From: Fervidobacterium nodosum Rt17-B1
Lineage (GTDB): Bacteria > Thermotogota > Thermotogae > Thermotogales > Fervidobacteriaceae
DNA: 64,000 bases
Direction of reading: 5' to 3'
Assembly: GCF_000017545.1 (NCBI RefSeq)
Contig: NC_009718.1
Location: 1,054,001 to 1,118,000, forward strand
In this document: piece by piece, positions 26,668 through 34,395 of the stretch
How positions within the stretch are numbered: position 1 is the first letter of the stretch
How the letters are laid out: each line of letters opens with the position of its first letter
Notes under the pieces: generated by a model
Told to the model about the DNA's origin: nothing
What the model saw: the letters and a program-made list of their open reading frames with translations, nothing else
Database searches by the model: none
Program-made: the position numbers and the translations under genes

Positions 26668-27306
26668 TTACATTCTGAACTTATTTAATTCATGTAATTT
26701 ATCGTTTCTGAAAACACCGTACCCCATTACAAGTATATTAACTCCGATGTTGATTAAGTCTTGAGCGTTTGAGTTACCAACACCACCATCTACAGCTATC
26801 TTGAAAGATAAATTTCTTTCTTTTCTTATTTCATTCAAGCGCTTGATTTTCTCCATCATCGTTGGTATGAATTTCTGACCTGAAAATCCCGGGTTAACCG
26901 TCATTACTAAAATTCCATCCGCGTAAGATAAAATTTCTTCAAGGGTATAGATAGAAGTTGCAGGGTTTATAGCAACAAATGCCTCTGCGCCAAGTGATTT
27001 TATTAATTCAACACTTCTATGTAAATGATAACAAGTTTCTTGATGAATTGTAACACGCGTCGCACCTTTTTCTATGAATAATTTGATATGGTCATCTGGA
27101 TTTGTTACCATAAGATGAGCATCTATGGGAAGGTCTGTAAATGTTCTCAATGTTTCTATCATGGGATAACCAAACGTCAAATTTGGAACGAAATGCCCAT
27201 CCATAACATCAAGGTGTATCTCATCGATAAATGGTTTTACTCTTTCGAGTTCTTCCTTTAGTCTTGAAAGGTCAGCTGCTAAAATAGACGCAGATATAAT
27301 TGCCAA
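26668..27306 (-). CDS. rpe: Ribulose-phosphate 3-epimerase
   Basis: A 212-residue TIM-barrel enzyme interconverting ribulose 5-phosphate and xylulose 5-phosphate. Family motifs are ISASILAAD, HLDVMDGHFVPNLTFG, DAHLMV, VNPGFSGQKFIP, and AVDGGVGNSNA; the metal-binding His and Asp residues are present. The start is taken as TTG at 27306, nine bases after AAAGGAG; another in-frame TTG at 27315 abuts the Shine-Dalgarno and is less likely. It shares a transcription unit with dnaE and has its own promoter facing phoH. Confidence 0.93.
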   Translation of the reverse strand: MAIISASILAADLSRLKEELERVKPFIDEIHLDVMDGHFVPNLTFGYPMIETLRTFTDLPIDAHLMVTNPDDHIKLFIEKGATRVTIHQETCYHLHRSVELIKSLGAEAFVAINPATSIYTLEEILSYADGILVMTVNPGFSGQKFIPTMMEKIKRLNEIRKERNLSFKIAVDGGVGNSNAQDLINIGVNILVMGYGVFRNDKLHELNKFRM

Positions 27307-27332
27307 TTTAATCAACTCCTTTCTCTAATTTC

Positions 27333-27361
27333 TTTACTATTTAGCTATTCTCTGGTATAAT
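27333..27361 (+). promoter_or_regulatory. Promoter of phoH-pgpH-ybeY
   Basis: TTTACT, 17-base spacer, TATAAT, with an upstream TG (TGGTATAAT). Its -10 overlaps the -10 of the opposing rpe promoter by two bases, within the palindrome GTATAATTATAC. Confidence 0.7.
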
Positions 27362-27388
27362 TATACTTGTATAAAAAGTAAAAAGCAA
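27360..27388 (-). promoter_or_regulatory. Promoter of rpe-dnaE
   Basis: Minus strand TTGCTT, 17-base spacer, TATAAT, facing away from the phoH promoter and sharing the palindromic -10 region. Confidence 0.65.
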
Positions 27389-27431
27389 CAATTATTCAAA
27401 ACGTAAAAAATTTTATTGTAGAGGTGGTCAA

Positions 27432-28388
27432 GTGAATTTACGTAGAATTTCTATTCCTTCAGACGTAGCAGTTGTCGAAATCCTTGGACAATACGATAAC
27501 AAAGCAAGATATTTAAGAAGAAGATTTAACGTAGAAATTAACGTGATTGACGATGAAATAAGGATTAAGGGCGAAGATGAAAAATCTGTCAACACCGTAG
27601 AAAAGATTTTAAGGGAAGTTATAAATATCACAAGAGAAGGGCATTTATTAGATTGGACAGAATTTGAATACATCGTGGAGGAAAATGAAAAGATAGAAAA
27701 ACCAGAAGAAGTTTATAAGAAATCCGTTGGAAAAGTAAAGGCAAAGACCGAAGGACAAAGGAAATATCTTGAAGCAATAGAGAAAAATGATATAGTCTTC
27801 GCTATAGGTCCCGCAGGTACTGGAAAAACTTACCTCGCTTCGGCTGTTGCAGTCGATTACCTCAAATCAGGAAGGGTACAAAGAATTGTATTGACACGCC
27901 CAGCTGTAGAAGCGGGTGAAAAGCTTGGTTTTTTACCAGGTGATTTAACTGAAAAAGTCGATCCTTACTTAAGGCCTCTTTACGATGCGCTCATAGATAT
28001 GGTCGGAATAGAGAAATTTATTTCACTTCGCGAAAAAAATGTTATAGAAATAGCTCCTCTGGCATATATGCGAGGAAGAACGCTTAATAACGCATTTATA
28101 ATATTAGATGAAGCGCAAAACACAACTTACGAACAGATGAAGATGTTCTTAACACGTATGGGGTTTGGATCAAAAGTTATAGTTAATGGTGATATTACGC
28201 AAATAGATATAGAAGAGCAATCTGGACTTGTCATAGCTCAAGAAATTCTCAAAGATATAGATGGTATAGCATTTGTCTATTTAACTGATGCTGATGTAGT
28301 AAGACATCCATTGGTAAAAAAGATAATACGTGCTTACGATAGTTTTGAGAAAAACAAAAAAGAGGAAAAACTTCAAAAGAGGAGATAA
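27432..28388 (+). CDS. phoH: PhoH-like ATPase
   Basis: A 318-residue PhoH-family protein. The N-terminal KH-like segment ([19 protein letters not shown]) is followed by the ATPase with Walker A GPAGTGKT (126-133) and Walker [12 protein letters not shown], then [10 protein letters not shown]. Such proteins are predicted RNA-handling ATPases, and the phoH-pgpH-ybeY order is a conserved bacterial neighbourhood tied to 16S rRNA processing. The start is GTG at 27432 with AGAGGTGG upstream. It is two bases upstream of the PgpH-like gene. Confidence 0.93.
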   Translation: MNLRRISIPSDVAVVEILGQYDNKARYLRRRFNVEINVIDDEIRIKGEDEKSVNTVEKILREVINITREGHLLDWTEFEYIVEENEKIEKPEEVYKKSVGKVKAKTEGQRKYLEAIEKNDIVFAIGPAGTGKTYLASAVAVDYLKSGRVQRIVLTRPAVEAGEKLGFLPGDLTEKVDPYLRPLYDALIDMVGIEKFISLREKNVIEIAPLAYMRGRTLNNAFIILDEAQNTTYEQMKMFLTRMGFGSKVIVNGDITQIDIEEQSGLVIAQEILKDIDGIAFVYLTDADVVRHPLVKKIIRAYDSFEKNKKEEKLQKRR

Positions 28389-28390
28389 AA

Positions 28391-29773
28391 ATGAACCGAA
28401 AAATTCCTGAAGGGAATATGCTTAAAGATGAAGCATTTATCTATGATGGTATAATACTTGCTCTTATCATAAGCGTTGCCAACAACATATATGACCTTAG
28501 CTTGCTTGATCTTGCAAACGAATTTATACTTATACTTGTCATTTGGTATGGTATTATAGAACATTTCATTAGGAATTCCAATATAATTAACATCGACCTT
28601 AGGTATAGACTGCTTTTTTATAGTATTTTCCTCTTTGGCGGAATAACAAATACATTAATATATAAATCATACGGTATTACTTTCATCCCGATAACAGCAG
28701 TCCCAATGCTTATAACCCTCTTGATTGACTACGAATTTGGCGCAAGTGCTGGCTTGATTTTATCACTTTCAACCGCATTCCATCACAAAGATTTCTTTAT
28801 GTTCCTTCACTTTTTCCCTCAGGTATTCATAGTTACCTATACGCTAAGAAACGTTAAAAATAGGATACAAGTTACCAAAGCGGGGCTATTTTCAGGAATA
28901 GCTAGTCTATTAATGATTTTTCTCCAAGAACCTGTTAGACATTTCTACTTTTCCTTAAAAGATTATGTGATTGTATTTATTAATCCTTTTGTATCATCGA
29001 TAATTGTCCTCGGAATACTCCCATATATAGAGGTATCATCAAGGATATATTCAAATATAGGTCTTTCAGAAATTTCAACTATAAACCATCCGTTGTTGAA
29101 GTTGCTTTCAGTTCATGCGCCTGGGACTTATTATCACAGCATGAGGGTGGCAGAACTTGCGGAACGCGCTGCAGAAAGTATAAATGTAAATGCCATACTT
29201 ACAAGAGCCTGTGCGTACTATCACGATATAGGGAAAGTTAGAAATCCTGAGTTCTTCATAGAAAATTTAAAGAGCATTGATGATAATCCCCATAATTCAC
29301 TTCAACCGGAAGTAAGCGCAAAAATCATAATGAAACATGTGACCGATGGAATAGAAATCGCCAAAAAATATAGATTGCCCATACAAATAGAAATGGCAAT
29401 TCCTCAGCACCATGGCACAAGGTTACAAAAATACTTCTACCTCAAAGATGTTCAGGAGAACGGAAAAAGCGACATTGAGAAATATCAATACCCTGGCCCA
29501 AAACCAAAGACAAAGGAACTAGGAATAATAATGCTCGCGGATGTTGTGGAAGCAAAATTGAAAAGTATCAAAGATAAAAATATAAATGACGTAAGTAAAA
29601 TAATAGAGGAAACGGTTATTGAGCTTTTTGAAGAGGGTCAATTAGATGACACAGGTCTAACTATTAGCGAGCTTAGAACGATAATAGAGAGTTTTACTAT
29701 CGTCTTCGAAAGTTTGTCTAAGCAAAGAATAGAGTACCCTACATTAAACCAAGAAATGGAAACTTCTGGATAG
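28391..29773 (+). CDS. PgpH-like membrane HD-domain phosphohydrolase, no ectodomain
   Basis: A 460-residue protein: about seven hydrophobic segments (residues 15-215), then an HD domain. Metal-binding features are GTYYHSMRVAELAERAAE (near 245-262), ACAYYHDIGKVRNP (HD pair near 277) and a later QHHGTR. It closely matches the catalytic domain of PgpH, the c-di-AMP phosphodiesterase, and sits between phoH and ybeY as PgpH (YqfF) does elsewhere. Unlike Listeria/Bacillus PgpH (about 700 residues) it lacks the large extracellular 7TMR-HDED domain. Activity toward c-di-AMP is inferred; degradation of another nucleotide is the alternative. Confidence 0.83.
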   Translation: MNRKIPEGNMLKDEAFIYDGIILALIISVANNIYDLSLLDLANEFILILVIWYGIIEHFIRNSNIINIDLRYRLLFYSIFLFGGITNTLIYKSYGITFIPITAVPMLITLLIDYEFGASAGLILSLSTAFHHKDFFMFLHFFPQVFIVTYTLRNVKNRIQVTKAGLFSGIASLLMIFLQEPVRHFYFSLKDYVIVFINPFVSSIIVLGILPYIEVSSRIYSNIGLSEISTINHPLLKLLSVHAPGTYYHSMRVAELAERAAESINVNAILTRACAYYHDIGKVRNPEFFIENLKSIDDNPHNSLQPEVSAKIIMKHVTDGIEIAKKYRLPIQIEMAIPQHHGTRLQKYFYLKDVQENGKSDIEKYQYPGPKPKTKELGIIMLADVVEAKLKSIKDKNINDVSKIIEETVIELFEEGQLDDTGLTISELRTIIESFTIVFESLSKQRIEYPTLNQEMETSG

Positions 29774-29793
29774 CCAAAAAACGAGGTGATAAA

Positions 29794-30237
29794 ATGATAA
29801 TTTTCAATGAGCTACCTTCTGGATTAGAAGATTTTATCCAAAAAGTGAAAAATGAATTAGAAGCTATTGTGAAAAAAGAAATTGGAAACGTTGATGTATC
29901 GTTTATATTTATAACACCGGAAACAATGGCTGAAATGAATAAACAATATAGGGGAAAAGATGGGGCAACAGACGTATTAACTTTTGTTTATGGCAACAAC
30001 GCGGAAGGAGAAGAAGAACCTTACTCCGAAGGTTATCTGTGTTTAGAAAAAATCTTAGAAAACAGCAAAGAATTTGGGAATTCTCTCGAAAAAGAATTAT
30101 TAACTGTTCTCGTCCATTCAATACTACACATGGCTGGCTACGACCATGAGTACTCTTCGGAAAACTCAGAAGAGATGTTTAAAAAGCAAGAGGAATACGT
30201 TGATAAAATTTGGCAAGGATTCAACAAAGAGCTTTAA
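29794..30237 (+). CDS. ybeY: Endoribonuclease YbeY, 16S rRNA maturation
   Basis: A 147-residue zinc-dependent single-strand endoribonuclease. The metal motif is HSILHMAGYDH (H-x3-H-x5-H, about 109-119), with KDGATDVLTF upstream as in the family. YbeY acts in 16S rRNA 3' end maturation and ribosome quality control. Start ATG has CGAGGTGA upstream, 20 bases after the pgpH-like stop, so it is the last gene of this three-gene run. The neighbouring MBL gene is convergent. Confidence 0.94.
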   Translation: MIIFNELPSGLEDFIQKVKNELEAIVKKEIGNVDVSFIFITPETMAEMNKQYRGKDGATDVLTFVYGNNAEGEEEPYSEGYLCLEKILENSKEFGNSLEKELLTVLVHSILHMAGYDHEYSSENSEEMFKKQEEYVDKIWQGFNKEL

Positions 30238-30240
30238 ATT

Positions 30241-30990
30241 CTAAAAATTAGTTTTTGATAAAAGATTTTTCAAACTCCACTCTAACATTTCGGGATGGAG
30301 TCTCTTAGAGAAATTTTCATCAGCTTCAAAATCTGCTGGTCTCAATTCACCAATTATTATCTTTTTGATTTTTTCAATATAATCAATCATATCTGTAACT
30401 AATTTATAATCACCATATTCTCCATGGCCTGGTATTACATGTTTGGCTTTAGGAAGTTTTTCAAGTGTCTTAATCCATACGTTTAAATTACTATCTTCAA
30501 CAATTTCAGGATGTATAGTATTTATAACAGTGTCACCTGTTATCAGAATATTTTCTTCAGGGATATAAACATAAGAAGAATCTGGAGTATGACCTGGTGC
30601 ATGGACAAATTTGATTTTTAATCCATCTTCGTACTCAAATATATCATCAAAAATAACGTCTGGAAGTTTTGGTTTAAAATAATCAATTCCAATTTCCACA
30701 AAGTAATTTTGGTCAAATTGCTCCATTTTCTCTCGTGTTAGCGAGTGAGCAACAATTGGACAATCAAAAATAACATTACCGAAAGTATGGTCTGGATGGT
30801 AATGTGTGTTTAAAACCAAGGAAATCGGTTTCATAGTAAATTCTTTGACAAATTTGCTAATACTCTTTGCCTTCTCGGGAAATAAGGAAGTGTCTACAAG
30901 TATTACACCCTTTTTCCCAATAATAATAACATTATTCGCTGCCTCTTCGTGTTCTATTACATATACGTTTTCTGTTACTTTACGAACCAT
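30241..30990 (-). CDS. Metallo-beta-lactamase-fold hydrolase
   Basis: A 249-residue MBL-fold protein. Zinc ligands are NTHYHPDHTFGN (HxHxDH), then HAPGHTPDSS, ITGDTVIN and VIPGHGEYG. The family covers glyoxalase II-type thioesterases, lactonases and other hydrolases; the HTFGN variant after the HxHxDH motif does not identify the substrate. Start ATG has GAGGTG seven bases upstream. It is divergent from the CsaB-like gene and convergent with ybeY, so it appears to be transcribed alone. Confidence 0.85.
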   Translation of the reverse strand: MVRKVTENVYVIEHEEAANNVIIIGKKGVILVDTSLFPEKAKSISKFVKEFTMKPISLVLNTHYHPDHTFGNVIFDCPIVAHSLTREKMEQFDQNYFVEIGIDYFKPKLPDVIFDDIFEYEDGLKIKFVHAPGHTPDSSYVYIPEENILITGDTVINTIHPEIVEDSNLNVWIKTLEKLPKAKHVIPGHGEYGDYKLVTDMIDYIEKIKKIIIGELRPADFEADENFSKRLHPEMLEWSLKNLLSKTNF

Positions 30991-31064
30991 GGGTTACACC
31001 TCTTAAATTAAAATTTTTATCTTCTTTTCACTTAAAATAGTTCTCTAAAGGAGTGGTATTTTCC

Positions 31065-32075
31065 TTGAAAGTTTTGTTACTAGGTTATTATGGCTACGGT
31101 AATTACGGTGATGAGCTCATGCGACTCGGTATTACAGATTTTCTAAAAAAATTCAATATACAATATGTCACTGCCCTTCCAAAAAGAATTAGCAAAGACA
31201 CAATTTCTCGGTTTAATATTTTTGAAATATTGGAATACATTTACGACAGTGATGCTGTTATATACGGTGGAGGCGGTTTACTCCAAGATATTACAAGTAC
31301 AAGGAGTTTCTTGTATTATGCTTCTGTGATAAATCTGAGCTTAATCATGAGAACACCTGTTATACTCTTCGGAAATAGTATTGGTCCTGTTAAGAAAAAA
31401 GGTAATAGAATTTTACTAAGAAACATATTAAAAAACAAAAATACATTTTTATTTGCAAGAGATGTAGTTTCATACAAATACGGGCTTTGCTTAAACAAGG
31501 AGACCGAGCTTTCATGTGACCCATCCATAAGATATCTTCGAAAATTTTTAAGTGTGGAGGAGTTCAAAAGTAAAAATTTTGACAAAACTTATGATTTACT
31601 TTTAGTACCAAAGAATAATAAGAAAGATATTGAAGAATATAGTGTTTTAAATAATTACTTTAAAAATATAATAATAGCACCTGCGCAAAGAACTGATATG
31701 GAAATATCAAAAAAGCTTGCTAAAAAACTTGAATGTGAGCTATTCGAAGATATAGAAGATGTTGACAAATTTACTTCACTTATATTATCGTCAAAATTCG
31801 TCATCTCTGAAAGGTTTCATCCAGTTGTTGTCGCGTCGTACTACGGTATTCCATTTATCTCACTTGAAAATTCAAAATCACAGAGATTTTTCAGAAAATA
31901 CACAAGTCGAAGAGAATTTTTCGCAAGAAATTTGATTGATATAGAAAAAAGATTAGTCCCTATTTTAAATGAGCCTTTGAAGCTTAAAGAAATAATGGAT
32001 AAAGAATGCGATGAAAGTTATAAAAAATTATATAAAACATTGCTAAGAGCAACATCAAACATAATTTATAAATAG
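31065..32075 (+). CDS. Polysaccharide pyruvyl transferase, CsaB-like
   Basis: A 336-residue glycosyltransferase-like protein. Family features are KVLLLGYYGYGNYGDE at the N terminus, YGGGGLLQDITS, LFGNSIGPV, and ERFHPVVVASYYGIPFISLE near 255-275. CsaB ketalises pyruvate onto N-acetylmannosamine of the secondary cell wall polymer that anchors S-layer proteins with SLH domains; in Thermotogae the target could concern the outer sheath. The start is TTG at 31065 (MKVLLLGYYG), seven bases after AAGGAGTGGT; an upstream GTG at 31053 overlaps the Shine-Dalgarno. The strong bidirectional terminator follows. Confidence 0.85.
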   Translation: MKVLLLGYYGYGNYGDELMRLGITDFLKKFNIQYVTALPKRISKDTISRFNIFEILEYIYDSDAVIYGGGGLLQDITSTRSFLYYASVINLSLIMRTPVILFGNSIGPVKKKGNRILLRNILKNKNTFLFARDVVSYKYGLCLNKETELSCDPSIRYLRKFLSVEEFKSKNFDKTYDLLLVPKNNKKDIEEYSVLNNYFKNIIIAPAQRTDMEISKKLAKKLECELFEDIEDVDKFTSLILSSKFVISERFHPVVVASYYGIPFISLENSKSQRFFRKYTSRREFFARNLIDIEKRLVPILNEPLKLKEIMDKECDESYKKLYKTLLRATSNIIYK

Positions 32076-32087
32076 TATAAATTAACA

Positions 32088-32130
32088 AAAAAGCGTGCTT
32101 CCAAAATTAGATTTTGGAAGCACGCTTTTT
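32088..32130. terminator. Bidirectional terminator between csaB-like gene and NuoF paralogue
   Basis: A 20-bp perfect inverted repeat (arms 32088-32107 and 32111-32130, core AAGCGTGCTTCC) with a tiny loop, flanked by A and T runs on both sides. It ends the plus-strand csaB-like gene and the minus-strand nuoF-like gene. Confidence 0.9.
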
Positions 32131-32155
32131 ATTTCAATTATAATTCTTATATAAT

Positions 32156-33775
32156 TTACTTAGCTACAGCCTTTTTCTTTTCCTTCTTTTCTTCTTTACA
32201 CAGACCAACTTTACAATATTTATCTTTTATGTGTTGGATAAATTCTTCTTTGAAATTATTTATAAGCGATAGCAGAGGTACATTTATACTTTGACCAAGT
32301 CCACAGAACGAAGCATCGGCACTTAAAATAGCTATCTGCTCTAAATATTTCAAATCATCCATAGTTGCTTCGAATTTTGTCATTTTCTCGAGAATTTCAC
32401 ACGCAAGTCTTGTACCTTCTCTACATGGTGTACATTTACCACAAGACTCGTGTCTGAAAAATTCCATAGTGTTTAATGCAATATCTACAACACAGTGTGA
32501 ATCGTCAATTGCAAGTATAACACCAGATCCAAGACTTACACCATAATTTTTCATTGAATCGTAATCAAGTGGTACATCTAATTTATCTGGTCCAATAAAT
32601 GTACCAGCAAGCCCTCCTGTTTGAACCATTTTAAGTTCGCGACCACCTTTTACTCCTCCACCGAATCCGTAAAGTACCTCTCTTACTGTGACTCCCATTG
32701 GTAATTCAACCATACCTCGTCTATTAACATCGCCAACAAGACAGAACACTTTTGTACCAGGTGAATTTGGCGTTCCGATGCTCCTAAACCATTGCGCACC
32801 ATTAAGTATTATCTGAGGAACATTCGCAAGAGTTTCAACATTGTTTATAACTGTTGGTTTCCCAAAAAGACCAGACTGTGGTGGATAAGGTGGTTTAAGT
32901 CTTGGCCTACCTGACTTGCCTTCAATAGATTCGAGTAACGCTGTTTCTTCTCCACAAACGTAAGCTCCTGCCCCGAGCCTTACAGTAAGGTCGAAATTGA
33001 AGCCGCTACCAAGTATATCTTCACCCAAGAAGCCGTATTCATATGCGTCTTTTATGGCTTTTTTCAAGTTTTCTACAGAGTTATAATATTCTCCTCTTAT
33101 GTAAATATAACCTTTCGTTGCACCAACTGCGTATCCTGCTATTATCATTGCCTCTATAACACTGTGAGGATCTCCTTCCATTATAAGCCTATCTTTAAAT
33201 GTACCTGGTTCACCCTCATCTGCATTACATACTATGTACTTTTGATCAGCTTTTGTTTTAGCTGTAAATTCCCATTTCAAACCCGTTGGGAAGCCTGCTC
33301 CTCCGCGCCCTCTTAAACCACTGTCTTTTATCTCTTTTATAACTTCCTCAGGGGTCATTTTTAACGCTTTTGAAAGCGCAAAATATCCATCCCTTGCGAT
33401 GTATTCGTCTATATTCCTTGGGTCGATAACTCCTATATTTCGCGTAACAATTCTTGTCTCTTTAAGTGCGAATTTTTCCGGAGCCTTTATATCAGATTTT
33501 TGTATTGTAAGGTCCCAAACAATTCTTCCTTTGAGCAAATGTTCCTCAACTATCTTTAATACTTCTTCTTTACTTTTGACAGAATAATAGACATCATCTG
33601 GAAGAACATGCATTACTACTCCGTTATAAGAACCGAGAGAGACAGTTTCTAAAACTGTTACGAGTGATGAGAGATTATAGTTATTTACAAGTTCTTTTAA
33701 ATAATTTGCGTATTCTCTTGCACCAAGTAATATACTGTTGCTGTCCACAGATATAAGGACGGTGATTGGTGTCAT
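32156..33775 (-). CDS. NuoF-like NADH-binding flavoprotein paralogue, N-terminal cluster domain degenerate
   Basis: A 539-residue homologue of the hydrogenase beta/NuoF subunit. Residues 110-510 hold the FMN/NADH domain (GLRGRGGAGFPTGLKW, CNADEGEPGTFKDR, YIYIRGEY, GAGAYVCGEETALLESIEG) and the N3 [4Fe-4S] site (ESCGKCTPCREG and FCGLGQ). Residues 1-90 align with the thioredoxin-like [2Fe-2S] domain of the 610-residue paralogue, but all four ligand cysteines are absent (VSLGSY replaces GCMGAC), and the C-terminal double ferredoxin domain is missing, leaving CKVGLCKEE and a Lys-rich tail. NADH oxidation with FMN is likely; the partner is unknown. Its start overlaps the NuoE-like gene by four bases. 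Confidence 0.9.
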   Translation of the reverse strand: MTPITVLISVDSNSILLGAREYANYLKELVNNYNLSSLVTVLETVSLGSYNGVVMHVLPDDVYYSVKSKEEVLKIVEEHLLKGRIVWDLTIQKSDIKAPEKFALKETRIVTRNIGVIDPRNIDEYIARDGYFALSKALKMTPEEVIKEIKDSGLRGRGGAGFPTGLKWEFTAKTKADQKYIVCNADEGEPGTFKDRLIMEGDPHSVIEAMIIAGYAVGATKGYIYIRGEYYNSVENLKKAIKDAYEYGFLGEDILGSGFNFDLTVRLGAGAYVCGEETALLESIEGKSGRPRLKPPYPPQSGLFGKPTVINNVETLANVPQIILNGAQWFRSIGTPNSPGTKVFCLVGDVNRRGMVELPMGVTVREVLYGFGGGVKGGRELKMVQTGGLAGTFIGPDKLDVPLDYDSMKNYGVSLGSGVILAIDDSHCVVDIALNTMEFFRHESCGKCTPCREGTRLACEILEKMTKFEATMDDLKYLEQIAILSADASFCGLGQSINVPLLSLINNFKEEFIQHIKDKYCKVGLCKEEKKEKKKAVAK

Positions 33776-34257
33776 TTCCCCTCACCACCTTTTAAGTTTT
33801 CAATAATTTCATTTACTTTTTCCACTGTAAGATCTCCGTAGTATTGGTCATTAACCATAATAACTGGCGAAACACCGCAAAGGCCAAGGCAACCTGTCTC
33901 TTCCAATGTAAATAATCCGTCTTTTGTTGTTTCTCCAAAGTCTACTCCTAATTTTTGCTTTAAAAATTGTACAATTTCCCTACCGCCTGGCACATGGCAA
34001 GGAAGACTTGTACAAACTCTGATTATGTACTTTCCACGAGGTTTAGTGGAGAACATAGTATAGAATGTAAGGACCTCATAAACTTTTGAAGATGGTATAT
34101 TTAACTCTTCTGCTATCATTTCACCAACTTCTGGTGGAATATAATGACTTTGATAATGGTCCTGGACACGGTGGAGTAAATATACAAGCATATCTCTTTC
34201 TTCAAGACTTTCTTCTTTAATCTCGTTAATAATGTTTCTTAAAGTCACGCGATCCAC
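33772..34257 (-). CDS. NuoE-like [2Fe-2S] subunit, second copy
   Basis: A 161-residue thioredoxin-like [2Fe-2S] protein of the NuoE/HydC type. Cluster ligands are RVCTSLPCHVPG (C-x4-C) and ETGCLGLCGVSP (C-x3-C). An N-terminal helical part (RDMLVYLLHRVQDHYQSHYIPP) precedes it as in NuoE. The start is GTG at 34257 with GGGGAGGGAAGG upstream; a longer frame reaching back to 34383 would be read through the terminator hairpin and adds only a hydrophobic-looking stretch, so it is rejected. It couples to the NuoF paralogue (ATGA). Confidence 0.9.
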   Translation of the reverse strand: MDRVTLRNIINEIKEESLEERDMLVYLLHRVQDHYQSHYIPPEVGEMIAEELNIPSSKVYEVLTFYTMFSTKPRGKYIIRVCTSLPCHVPGGREIVQFLKQKLGVDFGETTKDGLFTLEETGCLGLCGVSPVIMVNDQYYGDLTVEKVNEIIENLKGGEGK

Positions 34258-34351
34258 ACACCTTCCCTCCCCGAAAACAAAAATTTTGAAAAAATTTTGA
34301 AAAAGCCCACAATAGAGAATTAAAAAATGATTAAACCTAAAAAATAATAAA

Positions 34352-34388
34352 AGCAGGTGAGCTTCACTGCGGAAGATACTCACCTGCT
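34352..34388 (-). terminator. Terminator after the 610-residue NuoF-like gene
   Basis: Outer 10-bp stem (AGCAGGTGAG / CTCACCTGCT) with an inner CTTC/GAAG stem. On the minus strand it is followed by TTTTATTATTTTTT. It lies immediately after the stop at 34396 and separates the two NuoE/NuoF operons. Confidence 0.88.
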
Positions 34389-34395
34389 CCTATTT

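Noticed and set aside
28445-28460. TGGTATAAT-like sequence inside the PgpH-like gene as an internal promoter
   Set aside because: It lies in coding sequence with no downstream ribosome site or independent gene; treated as chance.
34257-34383. N-terminal extension of the NuoE-like gene up to 34383
   Set aside because: It runs through the terminator hairpin and has no ribosome site, while GTG 34257 has a strong one and gives the normal family length.
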